The position numbers and the translations under genes were made by a program. Positions 22,341 to 34,750 of a stretch of DNA of 64,000 nucleotides are shown one piece after another; positions within the stretch are counted from its first letter, which is position 1; every line of letters begins with the position of its first letter. Source of the stretch: Saururus chinensis (lineage: Eukaryota; Streptophyta; Magnoliopsida; Piperales; Saururaceae); contig CP141145.1 in the NCBI GenBank assembly GCA_035235625.1, positions 4,526,001 to 4,590,000 of the forward strand. Direction: 5' to 3'. The notes beneath the pieces are model-generated. The model saw only the letters and a list, made by a program, of their open reading frames with translations, was not told the DNA's origin and did no database searches.

Positions 22341-24476
22341 TGTCGTGCCCAAGGATTTTCAATGACATATAAGATTTAATAAAATGTATCGGAATTTGCC
22401 CAAGCTCACGATCTGGAGGATTCATCATATGCATAGCATAAATTTTTATTTCTCAAGAAATATACCATCTAAAATTCCCTTCTACCCACGCACTAAGTTT
22501 CGCTAGGTGCTATAAGGTCCGAGGGTTTGTGAGTATTTTAAAATACTTAGTAGGAAAATTTATATTATCAGACATAAATGTAACACATGACAATTTCAAA
22601 TTACAAAAGATAGATAATAGTTTTGATAAAATAAGGTGTGCCTCACACCCAAAACCTCCCCTAGAGCTTTTTTCTACATATTGAAGATGCTTCTAGGGTT
22701 TAAAAGCTCTATAACTTACTACCAGTGTCACAGACACCTACTCTATCCAAAGGAGTTTGTTACAGGTACAAAGCAGTAGCCTCTTACTTTTCCACAAATC
22801 ATCGCAAAATATCTCATGTTTGTAGAGAGAAGAGTCACCCATGATCATAGGGCACTAAGATCAAGAGAGCATAGAGTCTTCCCATGTTACTCTCTACCAT
22901 AGCACATGTAGCCTTTTTAAAGGTTTGTGCCTTTTATTAGGAGCTAACCAGGGTTCTCGTCCTTCATTAGGGGCTAACTAGGCTAAAATAAGTATTGTGC
23001 ATCTGATTCCAAACCAGATTATAATTGTGCCCTCTTCTATCCACGGAGCTCTATTGGGACGTCCACTAACTAAAGCTCTGAACAACAGATCAATTTTGAG
23101 TTCCCTGCTCAGAAAGGGCAATTTTTCTTTCAAAATAATCTATCTCAATATTTGTCCTTTTAAAAACCCTAGCCTCGCCTCTACAGTTCATGGGAGTGTT
23201 ACTAATAATAACTACAAAGATAAGATTAATCGCTTATTCCAATGAAATAGTTACCCTTTCTTTATCCTATCCTAGTAACTCGATCACCATGCTTATATGT
23301 ATTTTAAAATCATTTTCATAGGGCAATAATTCCCTAGAAAAGCCTTCCAAACATATTGTACTCATTTGTAATTAAAACACTAGTGGGCTAAACTTTCTCT
23401 ATCTCACATGAGTCACAATACATAATTCATAACCTAATTCAAAGGAAAATCATTCAATAAACAAGATATGAGGCAATATAAAATCATAACGCATAATTTG
23501 TATCCTATGTCAGAGGATAATCATGCTATAATATCAATATATGAGGGAATCATAAAACATACAATATATACTTCATATGCTACTTCAAAGGATAATCATT
23601 TGATAAAATGAATATATGATGAAATCATAAAACATATATTGAAACTAATTCAACACATATTATACTAGAATCATATATAATAGGTTCAAAAACACCAATG
23701 TAAACATTTATATCATGGAAAAGGGTAAAAACCCCTACCTCAACCCTTTATGATGATTTTATTGGCTCTAGATCTCTCTAATCACGAAACGTACCTCACC
23801 ACAACGTCTAGCAAACTCAATTTATTTAAAATTGCCTTTTGAATTGCTCGAATTAAACTTAAAATGTATTTGATACAGAGAATTGAAGTTTTACGAGTGT
23901 GTGGGAGTGGAAAACTCGAAAAATACCCCCCTCCCCAACCACACGATTTATACCCCATGCGTAGTGAGCCTTGTCAGTGAGCTGGCTGCAAGAGCAGCAA
24001 CTCGGAGCCACATTGTGGCACCATGCCTCATGGCGCAGCCAGCCACGCGGCTATGCGGAGAGGCGCATCACAACAATGTGCCATGTGGCACGGCTAACAC
24101 ACACACATATAGATAGATATAACTTTTTTTCCAAAAACACTAAGATTTTCCAAGACACCAAAACCTTTTACCCCGAAGTCATATTCGTGCATTCTTGGTA
24201 CTATTGATCTTGTATTGATGAGCCCTACAAAATCATACTCCACATGAGTAGGTTATCCCACACTTTTCAAGTGGGTCCCACCATATGATACACTTCTCGA
24301 GCTCATGACTTATAACCCCAATGTCATTTTTGCACGATTTAAGACTTGTTAAGCTTGCTCATAGCTCTATCATAACCCCAAGAAAACTCACTAAGTAAAA
24401 TCTCATAAAAAAATAAAATTCACTAAAAAAATTTATTAAATCAAGGAAATTTTACTATAAATTTAAGGTCATTACA
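22341..24476 (-). repeat. 3' LTR of the minus-strand gypsy element
   Basis: In element orientation it starts TGTAATGACCTTAAATTTAT at 24476, just after a purine tract (AAGGAGGGTATAT, 24491-24477 on the minus strand), and ends CCTTGGGCACGACA at 22341. A TATA box (GGGTATAAATCG on the minus strand, 23945-23955) places the promoter about 525 bp into the LTR, in agreement with the minus orientation. The inner end is firm; the outer end at 22341 rests on the TG..CA rule only. Confidence 0.65.
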
Positions 24477-24479
24477 ATA

Positions 24480-24939
24480 TACCCTCCTTAAAGAAATTTT
24501 GTCCTCAAAATTTGTACCCTTCTTCCAACAAGTGGTGCTGCTATGACACTTTCACGAATATAATTCTTTTTATTCTAAGAATTTGTTCCTTACAATCTAG
24601 AATTTTAATTGGTTTCTCTTCGAAGGATGAATCTGGCTCTAAGAAAATTGCGGCTTAAGTAATAACATGTGAAGGGTCCCTTACATATTTATGAAGCATG
24701 GACATGTCGAACACATCATGAACATCATCAAGCTATTGGGCAAGGTCAATCTATAAGCTATGGGCCCTCCCTTGTCCAAGATTTTAAACGGTTTCAAGAA
24801 GTGATGACTCATTTTGCTTTTGATGCCAAATCTCATAACTCTTGGAATTGGCAAAACTTTAATAGCACACGATCATCTTCACAAAAGTAGAGATCTTTCC
24901 ATCTTCAGTCGGCATAATTCTTTTGATTACTCTAAGGAT
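24480..24939 (-). pseudogene. pol: Gypsy integrase C-terminal part
   Basis: The minus-strand translation, across frameshifts, gives NQKNYAD, WKDLYFCEDDRVLLK, then DDVHDVFDMSMLHKYVRDPS (about 24720-24665), IKILECKEQILR (about 24605) and NFEDKISLRR just before the LTR (about 24510). These are the family landmarks QKSYADxRRRDLEF, VHDVFHVSMLRKYxxDPSHV and NFEDEI of plant chromovirus-type gypsy polyproteins. Stops are frequent. Confidence 0.82.
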
Positions 24940-26579
24940 GTAAGGTCCCTGATTTTTCTATGATTTTTTGTGATTTTCCTGCTATTTTTTTAGTCATTTT
25001 CAGCGAGAAAATGTGACGCTATGGCATATTCATATTTGTATATTTTTCCCTAGTATTTATACCCGTAGAGTTGGTTGTGGCTTAGTCGCGGGTTGTGGGG
25101 CTCGTTGTGCGCTTACGGCGCGAATTTTGGAGCTACAACGCGTAACTGGTAGGTGAACGCGTGTTAGGGATGTAGATGTAAAAATTAAAAAGATTTTATA
25201 TAAAAATCAATCCGAAGATCCACAGAGCAACTTCCAGAAAAGTTTTCACGTCTAGTAACATTTTGTGAGAACCCGAGCTTGATTCCGGTTGCTCCGTTCT
25301 CCCTCCATCGACATCGAATTCTGTCGATTCTTGTCAAGATCCACTTTGCCTCATTGCCATGAGTTCATAGGTACCAGCTATGACCACCGCCATGGCCTCT
25401 TTGCTCCTCCACGAGGTACCGAACTTTTCTTCGGGTTTTTCTCTCCTTCAATCCCGTTTTTGAACTGTAGGGGTATGATTTTGATGTCATTTGCGGCCGC
25501 CCTCAACTAGACTTATGTTTAGTTGGCCGCCAGGAACCCATAGGCACTAGCTAGTACCGCCGCCATGCTTTCTTTGGTCTGTGGTGAGCTACCGGTACTT
25601 TGGTCGAGTTTTTATTCACATTCTCCTTTAACTGTCCGTGGAATTTTTTGGCGCCGGTGTGTTTCCAGTCATCATCCGGCCACTGGACGAACTCCATCCA
25701 GCCTACCTTGACCTAGTATTGGTAGGGGTTTGCCGTTTCCGACCCTGCTCCTCCCTATTGTCATGCTCTGCCCGATTAGACGCTTTGGGTGCGTCTCGGG
25801 TCATTGCCATCGGTGAGCCGTGTGCCATTTGGCCATCATGGGCTCTGCCCCGGCTCAACAACAGTGAAGGTCAGCCCCACTTGGCCCAATTATACCTCCG
25901 CTCGGAGTGGGCCGCTTGTCATTGCCCTATACCGTGCAAGATGCACAGCCGCCCGCACCATGGGTATTGGTTGTGGGTGGCGATCGGCAATGTCGCCGCT
26001 TTGATTGGCCACAACTAGGGCCTTAGCCCTGTTGGCCTTTTGTGGGCCTTAGTTCGCCTCCTTTCAGCCCTCTCCCGCGCCCCTTTGGGTCACGTGTGCA
26101 TGTGGACATGCGTGTGCTTTTGGGTTTAGGCGCCGCATTCGCGCCGCCTGACCATCGGTTGGCTTTGCCACCGAGTGGAGTTGACACATAGCCCTCCTCC
26201 ACCTCTCCTCTATCCTCAAGCATTGCCCTACACTCTCCGCCCTTATGTGGGCCTTTGTTGACGCAAAATCGTCATCGTTGGGTGCTGTCCACGGCCGATT
26301 TTGACGTCTTATGGCTGGCCGAGTACGTCTTAGCCACTGGCCAATCTTCAGTGAGTACACCCTCGACTTCTGGTCGCACCGCCACTTATGTTGGCATGAC
26401 ATTTCTCCCGGCCACCCTAGTGTGCCGCCGTGGATTGCGAATTTTGCCGCATTGACTTCTAATACCCTGTTTGGCCGTGATTGTTTCCGGCACTTCCTAA
26501 AATCCTCGAGACAACAGCTCTCTCAGCCAGGCAACGGTTTTGACCGCCAATTCCGCCGCTGCCACCACCTCGTGTTAGT

Positions 26580-26920
26580 ATGCTACGTATGTGTTATGCA
26601 TATGCTAGTAATGGCTAGCGTGCATGTTTGAAGTATATATTGATTATGCATGTGCTAGTGATGGCTAGCGTGTATGTTTGACGTATGTATGCATGTGCTA
26701 GTGATGGCTAGCATCTATGTTTGACGTATGTATGTATGCATGTGCTAGTGATGGCTAGCATCTATGTTTGACGTATGTATGCATATGCTAGTGATGGCTA
26801 GCGTGCATGTTTGAAGTATGTTTGGATTATGCATGTGCTAGTGATGGCTAGCGTGCATATTTGAAGTATGTATAAATATGTATGTATGCACTAGTGATGA
26901 CTAGTGAGCATGTTTGTAAG
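26580..26920. repeat. GCTAGTGATGGCTAGC tandem repeat in LTR A
   Basis: Seven or more units of about 43-57 bp each contain ATGTGCTAGTGATGGCTAGC followed by a T/G/A-rich tail with GTATGTATG. The core has inverted GCTAG/CTAGC arms. The same repeat, less regular, recurs in the second LTR copy at about 45165-45310. Confidence 0.88.
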
Positions 26921-28584
26921 CTGCGTATGTATGACCGTATGTGTATGTTATACGTATGTGTGATAGACATACGTATGTATGATGACTAATTGCATATGAT
27001 ATGGATATGTGTAAGTGTATGTGGGCAGAGGTATGGGTGATGGACAGTAAGAGGTGACAGAGGTTTTGTCTGGATTTGGATATGGATGTGTAAGCGTATG
27101 ACAGATGACAGAGGATATGAGTATGACGGGCAAGGATTAGAATGGATCGGTTTGGGTTGGATTGTATGTTGGGCGATTGTCAGACAGTAAGAGTGTGCAT
27201 AATTGTACAAGCATAACATACAGATTATGAAGTGAAAAATAAGCATAATAAGTGAGATATAAGTAAGAGGGCGACAACTGGGTTGACTATGAGGAGCTTC
27301 ATTTGATGATGTCAGTGTAAGATGATTTGGCCATAAGATGGATGGCGAAGTATGTAAGACTGTAAGGGTTTGATGTATGATGTGTTATGATCATGATGTG
27401 GACGGATTAAGTGAAGTCTGTTGCCCTGATGAACTTGGGTTTCGGATCGGGCTCAGCTTCGGTTTGATCAGTGGAGCACGGTATGCAAGAGTGCTTGTGT
27501 GGCATAATTGTACCGCATAACTTACTTAATTCAAACTTGAATTATAAGCACAACTAATGATAGCGTTGTGTAACACCCCGGGTTTTCATTCACATAAGCA
27601 TGTGGCAATGCTAACTCAGGGTGTTAACTTGCCAAGCCAATATCACAACACATAAATAAATAACCTACTAAAGCAAAAACTTCATTAACCAGGATCTTGG
27701 CTCAGCCAAGTGCAAGTACTATAACATAATAAAATAACATGATTAGAAATCTGATGGCAACACAGTGCCTTATTACAATTTAGCAAGAAGTAAATAAACT
27801 AAAGTCCTACTGGTTGTGGAGAATCTACCCTGCTAACTCTGGGCAACTCCTACTAAGAAAAACTCCTACTCTGAAACTGGTGCTGATCCTGCATCAAAAG
27901 ATGCATGAGTATTTCTACAAATACTCAGTAGGTGGCATGAAAAACCACCCTAAAACAGAAGATTATGATAATGTACCAAACAGTAGAGATAAACTGTGAA
28001 CACAATGCAAAACATCCTGCAGAAGGTATCACATAAAGGTAATATACAGAGTAATGATTATCAAATAAACCACACTCCTAAACTGGCAGCTAATGCAAAC
28101 TTACATGACTCAACTGATATCTACACCGTTCAGAAAACAACTCATTTATTGTCATCTGAAAAACCGACTCCTGTTCACAAGGAGTACTGCACATAAGTAG
28201 GGGAATCCTAACATCCCTAGGGATCCACTTGGATCAGCCATGGGTCTAGAGATGCAGGTACCAGCTGTGCTCATGGACACACTGGCCGGAGGTAGGTGAG
28301 CCTTCCATGATGCTCAAAAACCTGGGTTGCGCATTTGTAGGGATCCATCGTCCCGAAGAAACGGAGACCATGAAGGTCTAAAAGATTACCGCCATGGCTA
28401 TTGCTGTGAACTAACATAATGCTGAATGAACATATGAATAATGCATCCAAAGATTTGATACTAATCATAACCTATCATGCATGCAACCGACTCTCATGAT
28501 TGGCAAGATAATAGGCAGATTTAGACTTAAGTATGTGAACTAATTAACATGACAAATTCAGGCTGATATAACCATCAACATTCA

Positions 28585-29295
28585 ACTTTAGGTACATCAC
28601 AATCAAGGCTGAAATTCAGAGACATCATAAGCTAAATTCTAGAGATTCAATAAGCATGAATACATCATGAATAAAGACTCAAAAATTAGGGATTCAATCA
28701 ACAAGATTACAACCAAAATCAAAGCTGAGAATCAAGTATTGAAAAGCAATAATGCAACCTAAACTAGGGCTGAAACTTAGGTATTCTCTCAGCATGATCA
28801 TCACATAAATCAAGGCTGAGAATTTGGTATTACTTTGGCCAAAATAGAGCCTAAAACAAGGCTGCAAAATAGGGATCTAACTAAGCATAAGTAGAGCCTA
28901 AACCAAGGCTTCAAATCAGGGATTTGATTGTCCAAAATATGGCCTAAAGTAAGGTCACCAACTAGGGAATAAATTGACCAAAGTATGGCCTAAAGTAAGG
29001 CCACAAACCAAGAAATAAGTTGGCCAAAGTATGGCCTAAAGTAAGGCCACAAATCAGGGAATAAGTTGGCCAAAGTATGGCCTAAAGTAAGGCCACAAAC
29101 CAGGGAATAAGTTGGCCAAACTATGGCCTAAAGTAAGGCCACAAACCAGGGAATAAGTTGGCCAAACTATGGCCTAAAGTATGGCCACAAACCAGGGAAT
29201 AAGTTGGCCAAACTATGGCCTAAAGTAAGGCCACAAACCAGGGAATAAGTTGGCCAAACTATGGCCTAAAGTAAGGTCACAAACTAGGGAATAAA
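28585..29295. repeat. 46-bp tandem repeat inside LTR A'
   Basis: About 15 units. The last eight (from about 28930) are nearly identical, with ATGGCCTAAAGTAAGGCCAC and CAGGGAATAAGTTGGCCAAA. Earlier units at 28631, 28677, 28723, 28770, 28817, 28862 and 28909 keep the 45-47-bp period but diverge in sequence. Confidence 0.88.
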
Positions 29296-29967
29296 TTCAG
29301 CAGAGTGTATGCCCAAATCATGAATAATAAACATGACTAGAATAAGAATCATTCATGCCTAATATATGGCTAAGATAAATGACAAAAAAAATCAACAACA
29401 TACTTGCATGGATTAGGACTAGTTCATGACCTCGAAAGAAACCCCTAAAACCAGGCTGAATTGTGGCTGAATTACATCTATCAAAACCTCATGCTTAAGG
29501 TGTAAAAAGAAGCACCTACTTGTACCAAGTTGTCCCCAAGTTCCTAGCTCTTGCTCCTATGCTTCTAGGCCTTGAATTCAATCTAAAGGTGGCTGATTTG
29601 TTCCCTCTAACTTGTTGGTTATGGAGGTCCTTGCTGTCTGAAGGAAGATGATGGAAGAGGTGGAGAGAAGGGAGGCTGAACAATGCAACAAAGAGCATGG
29701 TCCGCCCCCTCCTATTCTTTTTATAAGAATTCCTCCTAGTTTTAGAGTTTTTGGGCCAATGGGAGGGCTGACCTAATGTGGGTGGACTCCTCTCTAAGAG
29801 TCCTATACTTCCCCCCCTCCTATTATGATAAGAACCTGAGATAGAGTCCTAAAAACCTCTCCTTTCTTATGGATTTCGCCCCCTACACTCTAGGGCTGCC
29901 CCCTCTATCTCCCTTTGGGTCTCCTAGATGTATTGGACTCCTCCCAACTTATAATAAATTGATTCCC

Positions 29968-30180
29968 TTAGGACTCCCAACTCCTAGCACGAGTAGGACT
30001 CCGAACTCCAAGCATGATTAGGACTCCCAACTCCAAGCATGATTAGGACTCCCAACTCTAAGCACAATTAGGACATCTAACTCCTAGCACAATTAGGACA
30101 TCCAACTCCTAGCACGAGTAGGACATCCAACTCCTACCATGAGTAGGACATCCACCTCCAAGCACAATTAGGACTTCCAA
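29968..30180. repeat. 25-bp tandem repeat in LTR A'
   Basis: About eight units of the form AGGACTCCCAACTCCAAGCA followed by TGATT, with later units reading AGGACATCCAACTCCTAGCA. It lies in the U3 of the minus-oriented LTR. Confidence 0.88.
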
Positions 30181-30479
30181 CCAAAGTTGGACCCCTTAAC
30201 CCTAAGTGGCCTTCCCCCCTTGCACACAAGGGTTGGACCAAAACCTAACCGGTTAACCCACAACATAATCGTAGGGTTTGAAAGCAAATACGGGCAGCAA
30301 ACAACACACACAAGCAAAGCAAGGAAAAAAATTTACCTAAAATTTGGGGTGTTACATGTTGTGAGTTTGAGACCTGAGGGTTCGACGGATTAAGTTCCGT
30401 GTTTGAGCTAGCCGATAATGAGTCAGTTGAGCATTTCTTATGTCTTGTTATGATGTTTATCTTACGGGATGTAGTCTAT

Positions 30480-30725
30480 GTGATGTATAGAGCACCAGAC
30501 GTCTGATGCTTTGTTAAGAGAGACATATGTTTTTGATTTGGTCTGCATGCTGTATAAGCCCAGACGTTTGATGCTCTGTTGAGAGCGATGTACATTTCTA
30601 ACTTTGTCTGTGTGCTGTATGAAGCCTAGATGTTTAATGCTCTGCTGAGAGGGACACATGTTTTTGATTTGGTCTTTGTGTGCTGTATTAAGCCTAGACG
30701 TTTGATGCTCTGTTGAGAGCATTGT
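30480..30725. repeat. ~60-65-bp direct repeats in LTR A
   Basis: Four copies of CAGACGTTTGATGCTCTGTT followed by GAGAG..GTGTGCTGTAT. Two copies are also recognisable at 48008-48100 in the second LTR copy. Confidence 0.75.
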
Positions 30726-31059
30726 ATGATTCCGCCCAAGAGTGGCACTATATGTTTCTACCCAAGTGGCATTGTATGATTTCTGCCCAAGAGTGACACT
30801 GGCACTATAAGACCCATTATGGTGGGTTGTATGACCCCTTATGTGTGGGTGCTTATGTTTGCGCGCTCAGGTAAGTAGTATCATGGATCTACTCTTACCT
30901 GTTTGATCTAGTGCCCCATGAGCATTGGTGTGCCTTACCTTTAAAAAAGTTCATGGCGTCTAGTCACTCCCCGGAGGTTAAGGTGTTTCCCCAGTGACAT
31001 TCTTTTCCATTCGACATTGGAGCTTATTGGTTGTAATAAGCTTCAGTGGTCGATAGTTT

Positions 31060-31455
31060 GAGCATGACTGTAAGCGTATGAGTATGAGCACGACTGTAAG
31101 CGTATGAGTATGAGCACGACTGTAAGCATATGAGTATGAGCACAATTGTAAGAGTATGTATATGAGTACGATTGTGAGAGTACGTTTCTGAGTAAGACAG
31201 TAAGTGTGATTTTTCTGTAAACTGTACGAGTAAGGTCGTACAAGTATGTGTAAGTTGTATGAGTATGCGTACGGTGGTACGAGTAAGTTTCTAAGACCCT
31301 GGATAACGGTGTTTGTGTAAGTTTGATTTGATAGTATGATTTTGGCACGATGGTGCATTTGGTATGACTTTGGCACGATGGTGCATTTGGTATGGCTTTG
31401 GCACGATGGTGCATTTGGTATGACTTTGGCACTATGGTGCATTTGGTATGATTGT
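31060..31455. repeat. 26-bp and 28-bp tandem repeats near the end of LTR A
   Basis: GTATGAGTATGAGCACGACT-GTAAGC units (31072-31160) are followed by a 28-bp unit TTTGGCACGATGGTGCATTT-GGTATGAC (31342-31455, four copies). The 28-bp unit contains the near-palindrome GCACGATGGTGC. The open frames here are repeat by-products. Confidence 0.85.
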
Positions 31456-32108
31456 ATGCGTATGAGCATGATATTGATATGCCTATTTGCTTCATGTTTG
31501 AGTTGCATGAACGCATATATTTATGAACTTAGTGAGTTCACTGTTTTGGAATTCCCCTACTGGGTATTTTCCTACTGAGTATGAAAATACTCATTACCCT
31601 ACTTTTTAGCCCCGTTGTACGGGAGGTTTTGCAAGTTGTGTGGAGAGCTCCTTGAGATGGATGCTCGCTTCTGAGGTAAATTGATTCCCTTGGACTCAGG
31701 TATATGCTTGACTCATTGCGAGTTTATTTGTGCCACTATCCAATGTATTGGGTGAGATGAGAAGTTAGATGTTTATTATTTTGGACTTTCGGTTGGATTA
31801 GACAGTGGATTGTTATGGGACTTGTACTCAGGGATGCCTGGGAGAGATCTGTATTTAAAGTCTATGATCATAGCAATTTAGTCATACGTGTGTTTTCGAG
31901 TAGCGCCTGAGGATATTTGCTTTGGTCGTACGATGTTTGACCCTGTGATGGAAATATTTAGATGGAAAATTGATGTTTAGTGTTTTAAATTATAAACTGT
32001 TTTATCAGGTTTTGATTTTGTCATTTTTCCTCCGATTTACAGATGCTATATTGCAAAAAAAATTAGTGAATTTTAAGGAAAATGTATGAAAAAATCTCGG
32101 GCATTACA

Positions 32109-34750
32109 AAGCCGTCATTAAATGGTCTTACCACGCTTCTGCTAATAAAGTCTAATGAGCTTCACCTTATATGCACATTACTGTAACAATTCGAACTTCA
32201 CCATCTTATACTCACCTACTTCACTCCAACGTGTGAGTGCTCTCTCTAATTCTTCGCACAAGCACAACATATCTTCTCATGTCTGAATAGTCTTCTTTGA
32301 TTAACATCTGCTTGTAGGTGGAAGGTCATATTGAACCTTAAGTTGGTACCGAATTCTTCCTTAATCCCCTACCAAAATTGAGAAGAAAATTGACTATCTT
32401 GATTCTAGATGATGGACAACAGCACTCCATGTCAACTTATAAATTCCTTTACATACATCTTTGCCAAAGAATTTAAAGAGTTTTTCATTTTTAGAGGTAG
32501 AAGATGTACACTCTTGGTGAGTATTGGCCGAATAGATTCATGACCCGATGTCATCCTAGGTAAGCCTAAAACAAAGTCTATAGTAATGTGCTCTTACTTC
32601 TATTCAAGAATTTCAATCAGTTGAATAGTACTTGAAGCTTTTTGACATTCTACTTTAACCTATTAACAAGTTCAATACTTTGAAATATACTCTCCTCTAT
32701 CCTTTTTTATTTCCATTCAACCACAAATTTATTTTCAAATCCTAGTACATCTTTGTTCCTCCCGATTGGATAGTGTACTGAGATTTATGTGCTTCATTGA
32801 ATAAATCTTTCCTTATCTCAAGTTTTATTGGAACTTCTAATCCTTTGTCATAATCGAGCACCTCTATCTAGGCCTTTGTTAAAGTCAAGCTTTCCAAGTA
32901 ACACATGTACTTCCTCATCTCCATGTTGTGCCTCCAAAATGTGCTCAACAAATGAAGATTTTCCTCCTAAATTAGCCACAACAGATCTCTTGTTCCCAGG
33001 CTACCATCCTAGTTGAAAACTTATCACCTCTAAATAATTTTTGTCCTTCACAGGCATTTGAGCAACCTGTCCTTTGGCACTGCAACTCAACACATCAGCT
33101 ACTACTTTCTCATACTACATTACTATGCATCCAATCTGCATCACTACACATATGAGGTCCTTACTAGAAGCATTACTAAACACAATGAATCCTCGGCTTC
33201 TAGAGGGTAAAAATAAGACTGATGTTGTTGTTAGCTTCCTTTTTAGTTCTTGAAAACAATTTTCACATGCATCATCCCAAATTAAACTTTACCCCTTTCT
33301 TTTGTCAACTTTTTCAAGGGTAAAGCAATACTTGAAAATCCATGAATAAATCTTTGGTAATATCCTATAATACCTAGAAACCTTCTCATTTTCATGATTG
33401 TTTTAGGACTCTCCCTACATCATTACTACTTCAATGCTGGTGGGATCTACTGATACTCCATCTTTTGAAATAGCATGACCAGAAAAACAATCTCATGTAG
33501 CTAGAATTCACACTTAATTTAGCATATAACTAATGGTTTCTCAAAGTTTGCAGAACCATATGTAAGTGTTCTCGATGCTCCTATGAACTAATAGAGTAGA
33601 CTTAGATGTCATCAACAAAACAATCACAAATTCATCTAAATAAGCTAAAAAAACTCAATTAAAAAAATCCATAAAAGCTGCTAGCTCATTAGTGAAACCA
33701 AAAGGCATAACTAAGAGCTCACAATGCTTGTACCTTGTTCGAAAAGCAGTCGTTGAGATATCTTCATCTCAAATCCTTAATTAATGATATTCAAATCTAA
33801 AGTCAATTGGAGAGAATAGTTTGGCCAATTATAGCTAATCGAATAGATTATCAATATGAGGATGTGAATACTTATTCTTTATGCTATTGCATTCAACATC
33901 TGATACTTGATATGCAATTGAGCAATTGAAGAGGTCTAGCTTCCTTATCCACAAAAATCACTAGTGCTCCCCAAGGGAAGACGTTTTGATGGATAAAACC
34001 TTTGTCCAATCTTGAAGTTGTCCCTTTAATTCCCTTAGCTCTGTTGCGCCCATTCTATAGGGGTGCCTTGAAAATATGAGTGGTACATAGGATAAGTAAC
34101 CTAAGAGGAGTTACCATTGAACCTTGCTTATTGGTGGTAGACATTGCAGTTCATCAAGAAAGACATCGGCAAAGCCTCGTACCATGGCTATCTTATCCAC
34201 AACTTATCTCCTTTGCCTCATCGGTAATAACTATAACAAGGTATGTCGAACATCCTTTGCTCAACATTTTCTATACTTTAATGGCTGATACAACACACAA
34301 ACTTGATTTATATTGAATCCCTTGGAAGACTACGCTCCCTTCTCCAAAAACTACACTTTTGTTAGAAAGAGAAATTCCTTTCTATTGACGGCTACCAAAA
34401 AGCTACCTTCCCCATCATGTCAAAAGATGTGATCACATGCACTTGTCAATCCTCTAGAACTTCCATTTCCTTAAAAATTCTTTCTACTTCAAAGGTTCAC
34501 TTCTCAGTCGCCTCAATGTCATCCTCTTCTGTAAAGGCTAGAGCAATTTTATTGAATCGCACAACATATTGCCCTTGTCACTATGTTTATTCTTGACATA
34601 ATTATTGGATTGACTTGAACGATTGGAGTTGCGCTTGAACCCCTGTGCCTCATCTAGGCCAAGAAGTTCTTCATAGAGTCCTCAAGCTATTAATTACTAA
34701 ATTGATGATTTAGCAAGAGTCGAGTCATATGATTGTACCTTTCTCTTCCA
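32109..34750 (-). pseudogene. pol: Gypsy pol remnant: RT, RNase H, integrase start
   Basis: The minus strand encodes, in broken frames, [20 protein letters not shown] then AAFMDFF (33755-33655), YLDEFVIV and FVDDI (about 33640-33605, the catalytic FxDD), EHREHLHMVLQTLRN (about 33575-33535), FSSIALPLKKLTKEKGKV (about 33335-33280) and LHWSEVGEYKMVKFELLQ (about 32225-32185). This is the RT-RNase H-integrase order of Ty3/gypsy. Upstream of RT (34.0-34.75 kb) the similarity is weak, and only gag/protease-like scraps can be suspected. Frameshifts and stops are dense. The + strand open frames in this range are shadows. Confidence 0.8.

Larger units (their letters stand above)
27569..30356 (-). mobile_element. 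Solo LTR (family A') nested in LTR A
   Basis: The insert runs from TGTAACACCCCGGG to TTGGGGTGTTACA. It is flanked by CGTTG (27564-27568) and TGTTG (30357-30361), a 5-bp duplication with one C/T change. The homologous LTR copy has the uninterrupted site CGTTGTGAGTTTGAGACC at 45959. The size is 2788 bp with no coding domain. In minus orientation a TATA box (CTTATAAAAAG, near 29720) gives a ~640-bp U3. A relative, truncated, lies at 37606-38880. Confidence 0.88.
24940..32108 (+). mobile_element. Long solo LTR (family A) inserted in the gypsy integrase
   Basis: It begins TGTAAGGTCCCTG and ends CTCGGGCATTACA, and it separates the two halves of the gypsy integrase. Flanks AAGGA (24935-24939) and AAGCC (32109-32113) agree at only 3 of 5 bases, so the target duplication is decayed or uncertain. 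Removing the nested element (27569-30356 plus 5 bp) leaves about 4.4 kb with no gag/pol motif, hence a solo LTR. A TATATAAAA at 25197-25205 supports + orientation; a minus TATAAATA at about 25056 is an alternative. A partial second copy lies at 44520-49490. Confidence 0.75.
22341..34750 (-). mobile_element. Ty3/gypsy retrotransposon, minus strand, interrupted
   Basis: Reading the minus strand from high to low coordinates there is a decayed gag/protease zone (about 34.7-34.0 kb), reverse transcriptase (about 33.8-33.2 kb), RNase H/integrase to 32109, then after a 7169-bp insertion the integrase C-terminus (24939-24480), a purine tract and an LTR (24476-22341). The two halves of integrase join across the insertion. 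The 5' LTR expected above 34.75 kb was not found, so the element is truncated there. All coding parts carry many stops. Confidence 0.82.

Noticed and set aside
28920-29300. Repeat array first considered as a CRISPR-like array
   Set aside because: Units are contiguous with no unique spacers, and the context is a plant LTR.
30978-31516. Overlapping long minus-strand open frames at the end of LTR A
   Set aside because: The peptides are repeats of one short word (TIVPKSYQMHH type) produced by the 26- and 28-bp DNA repeats.
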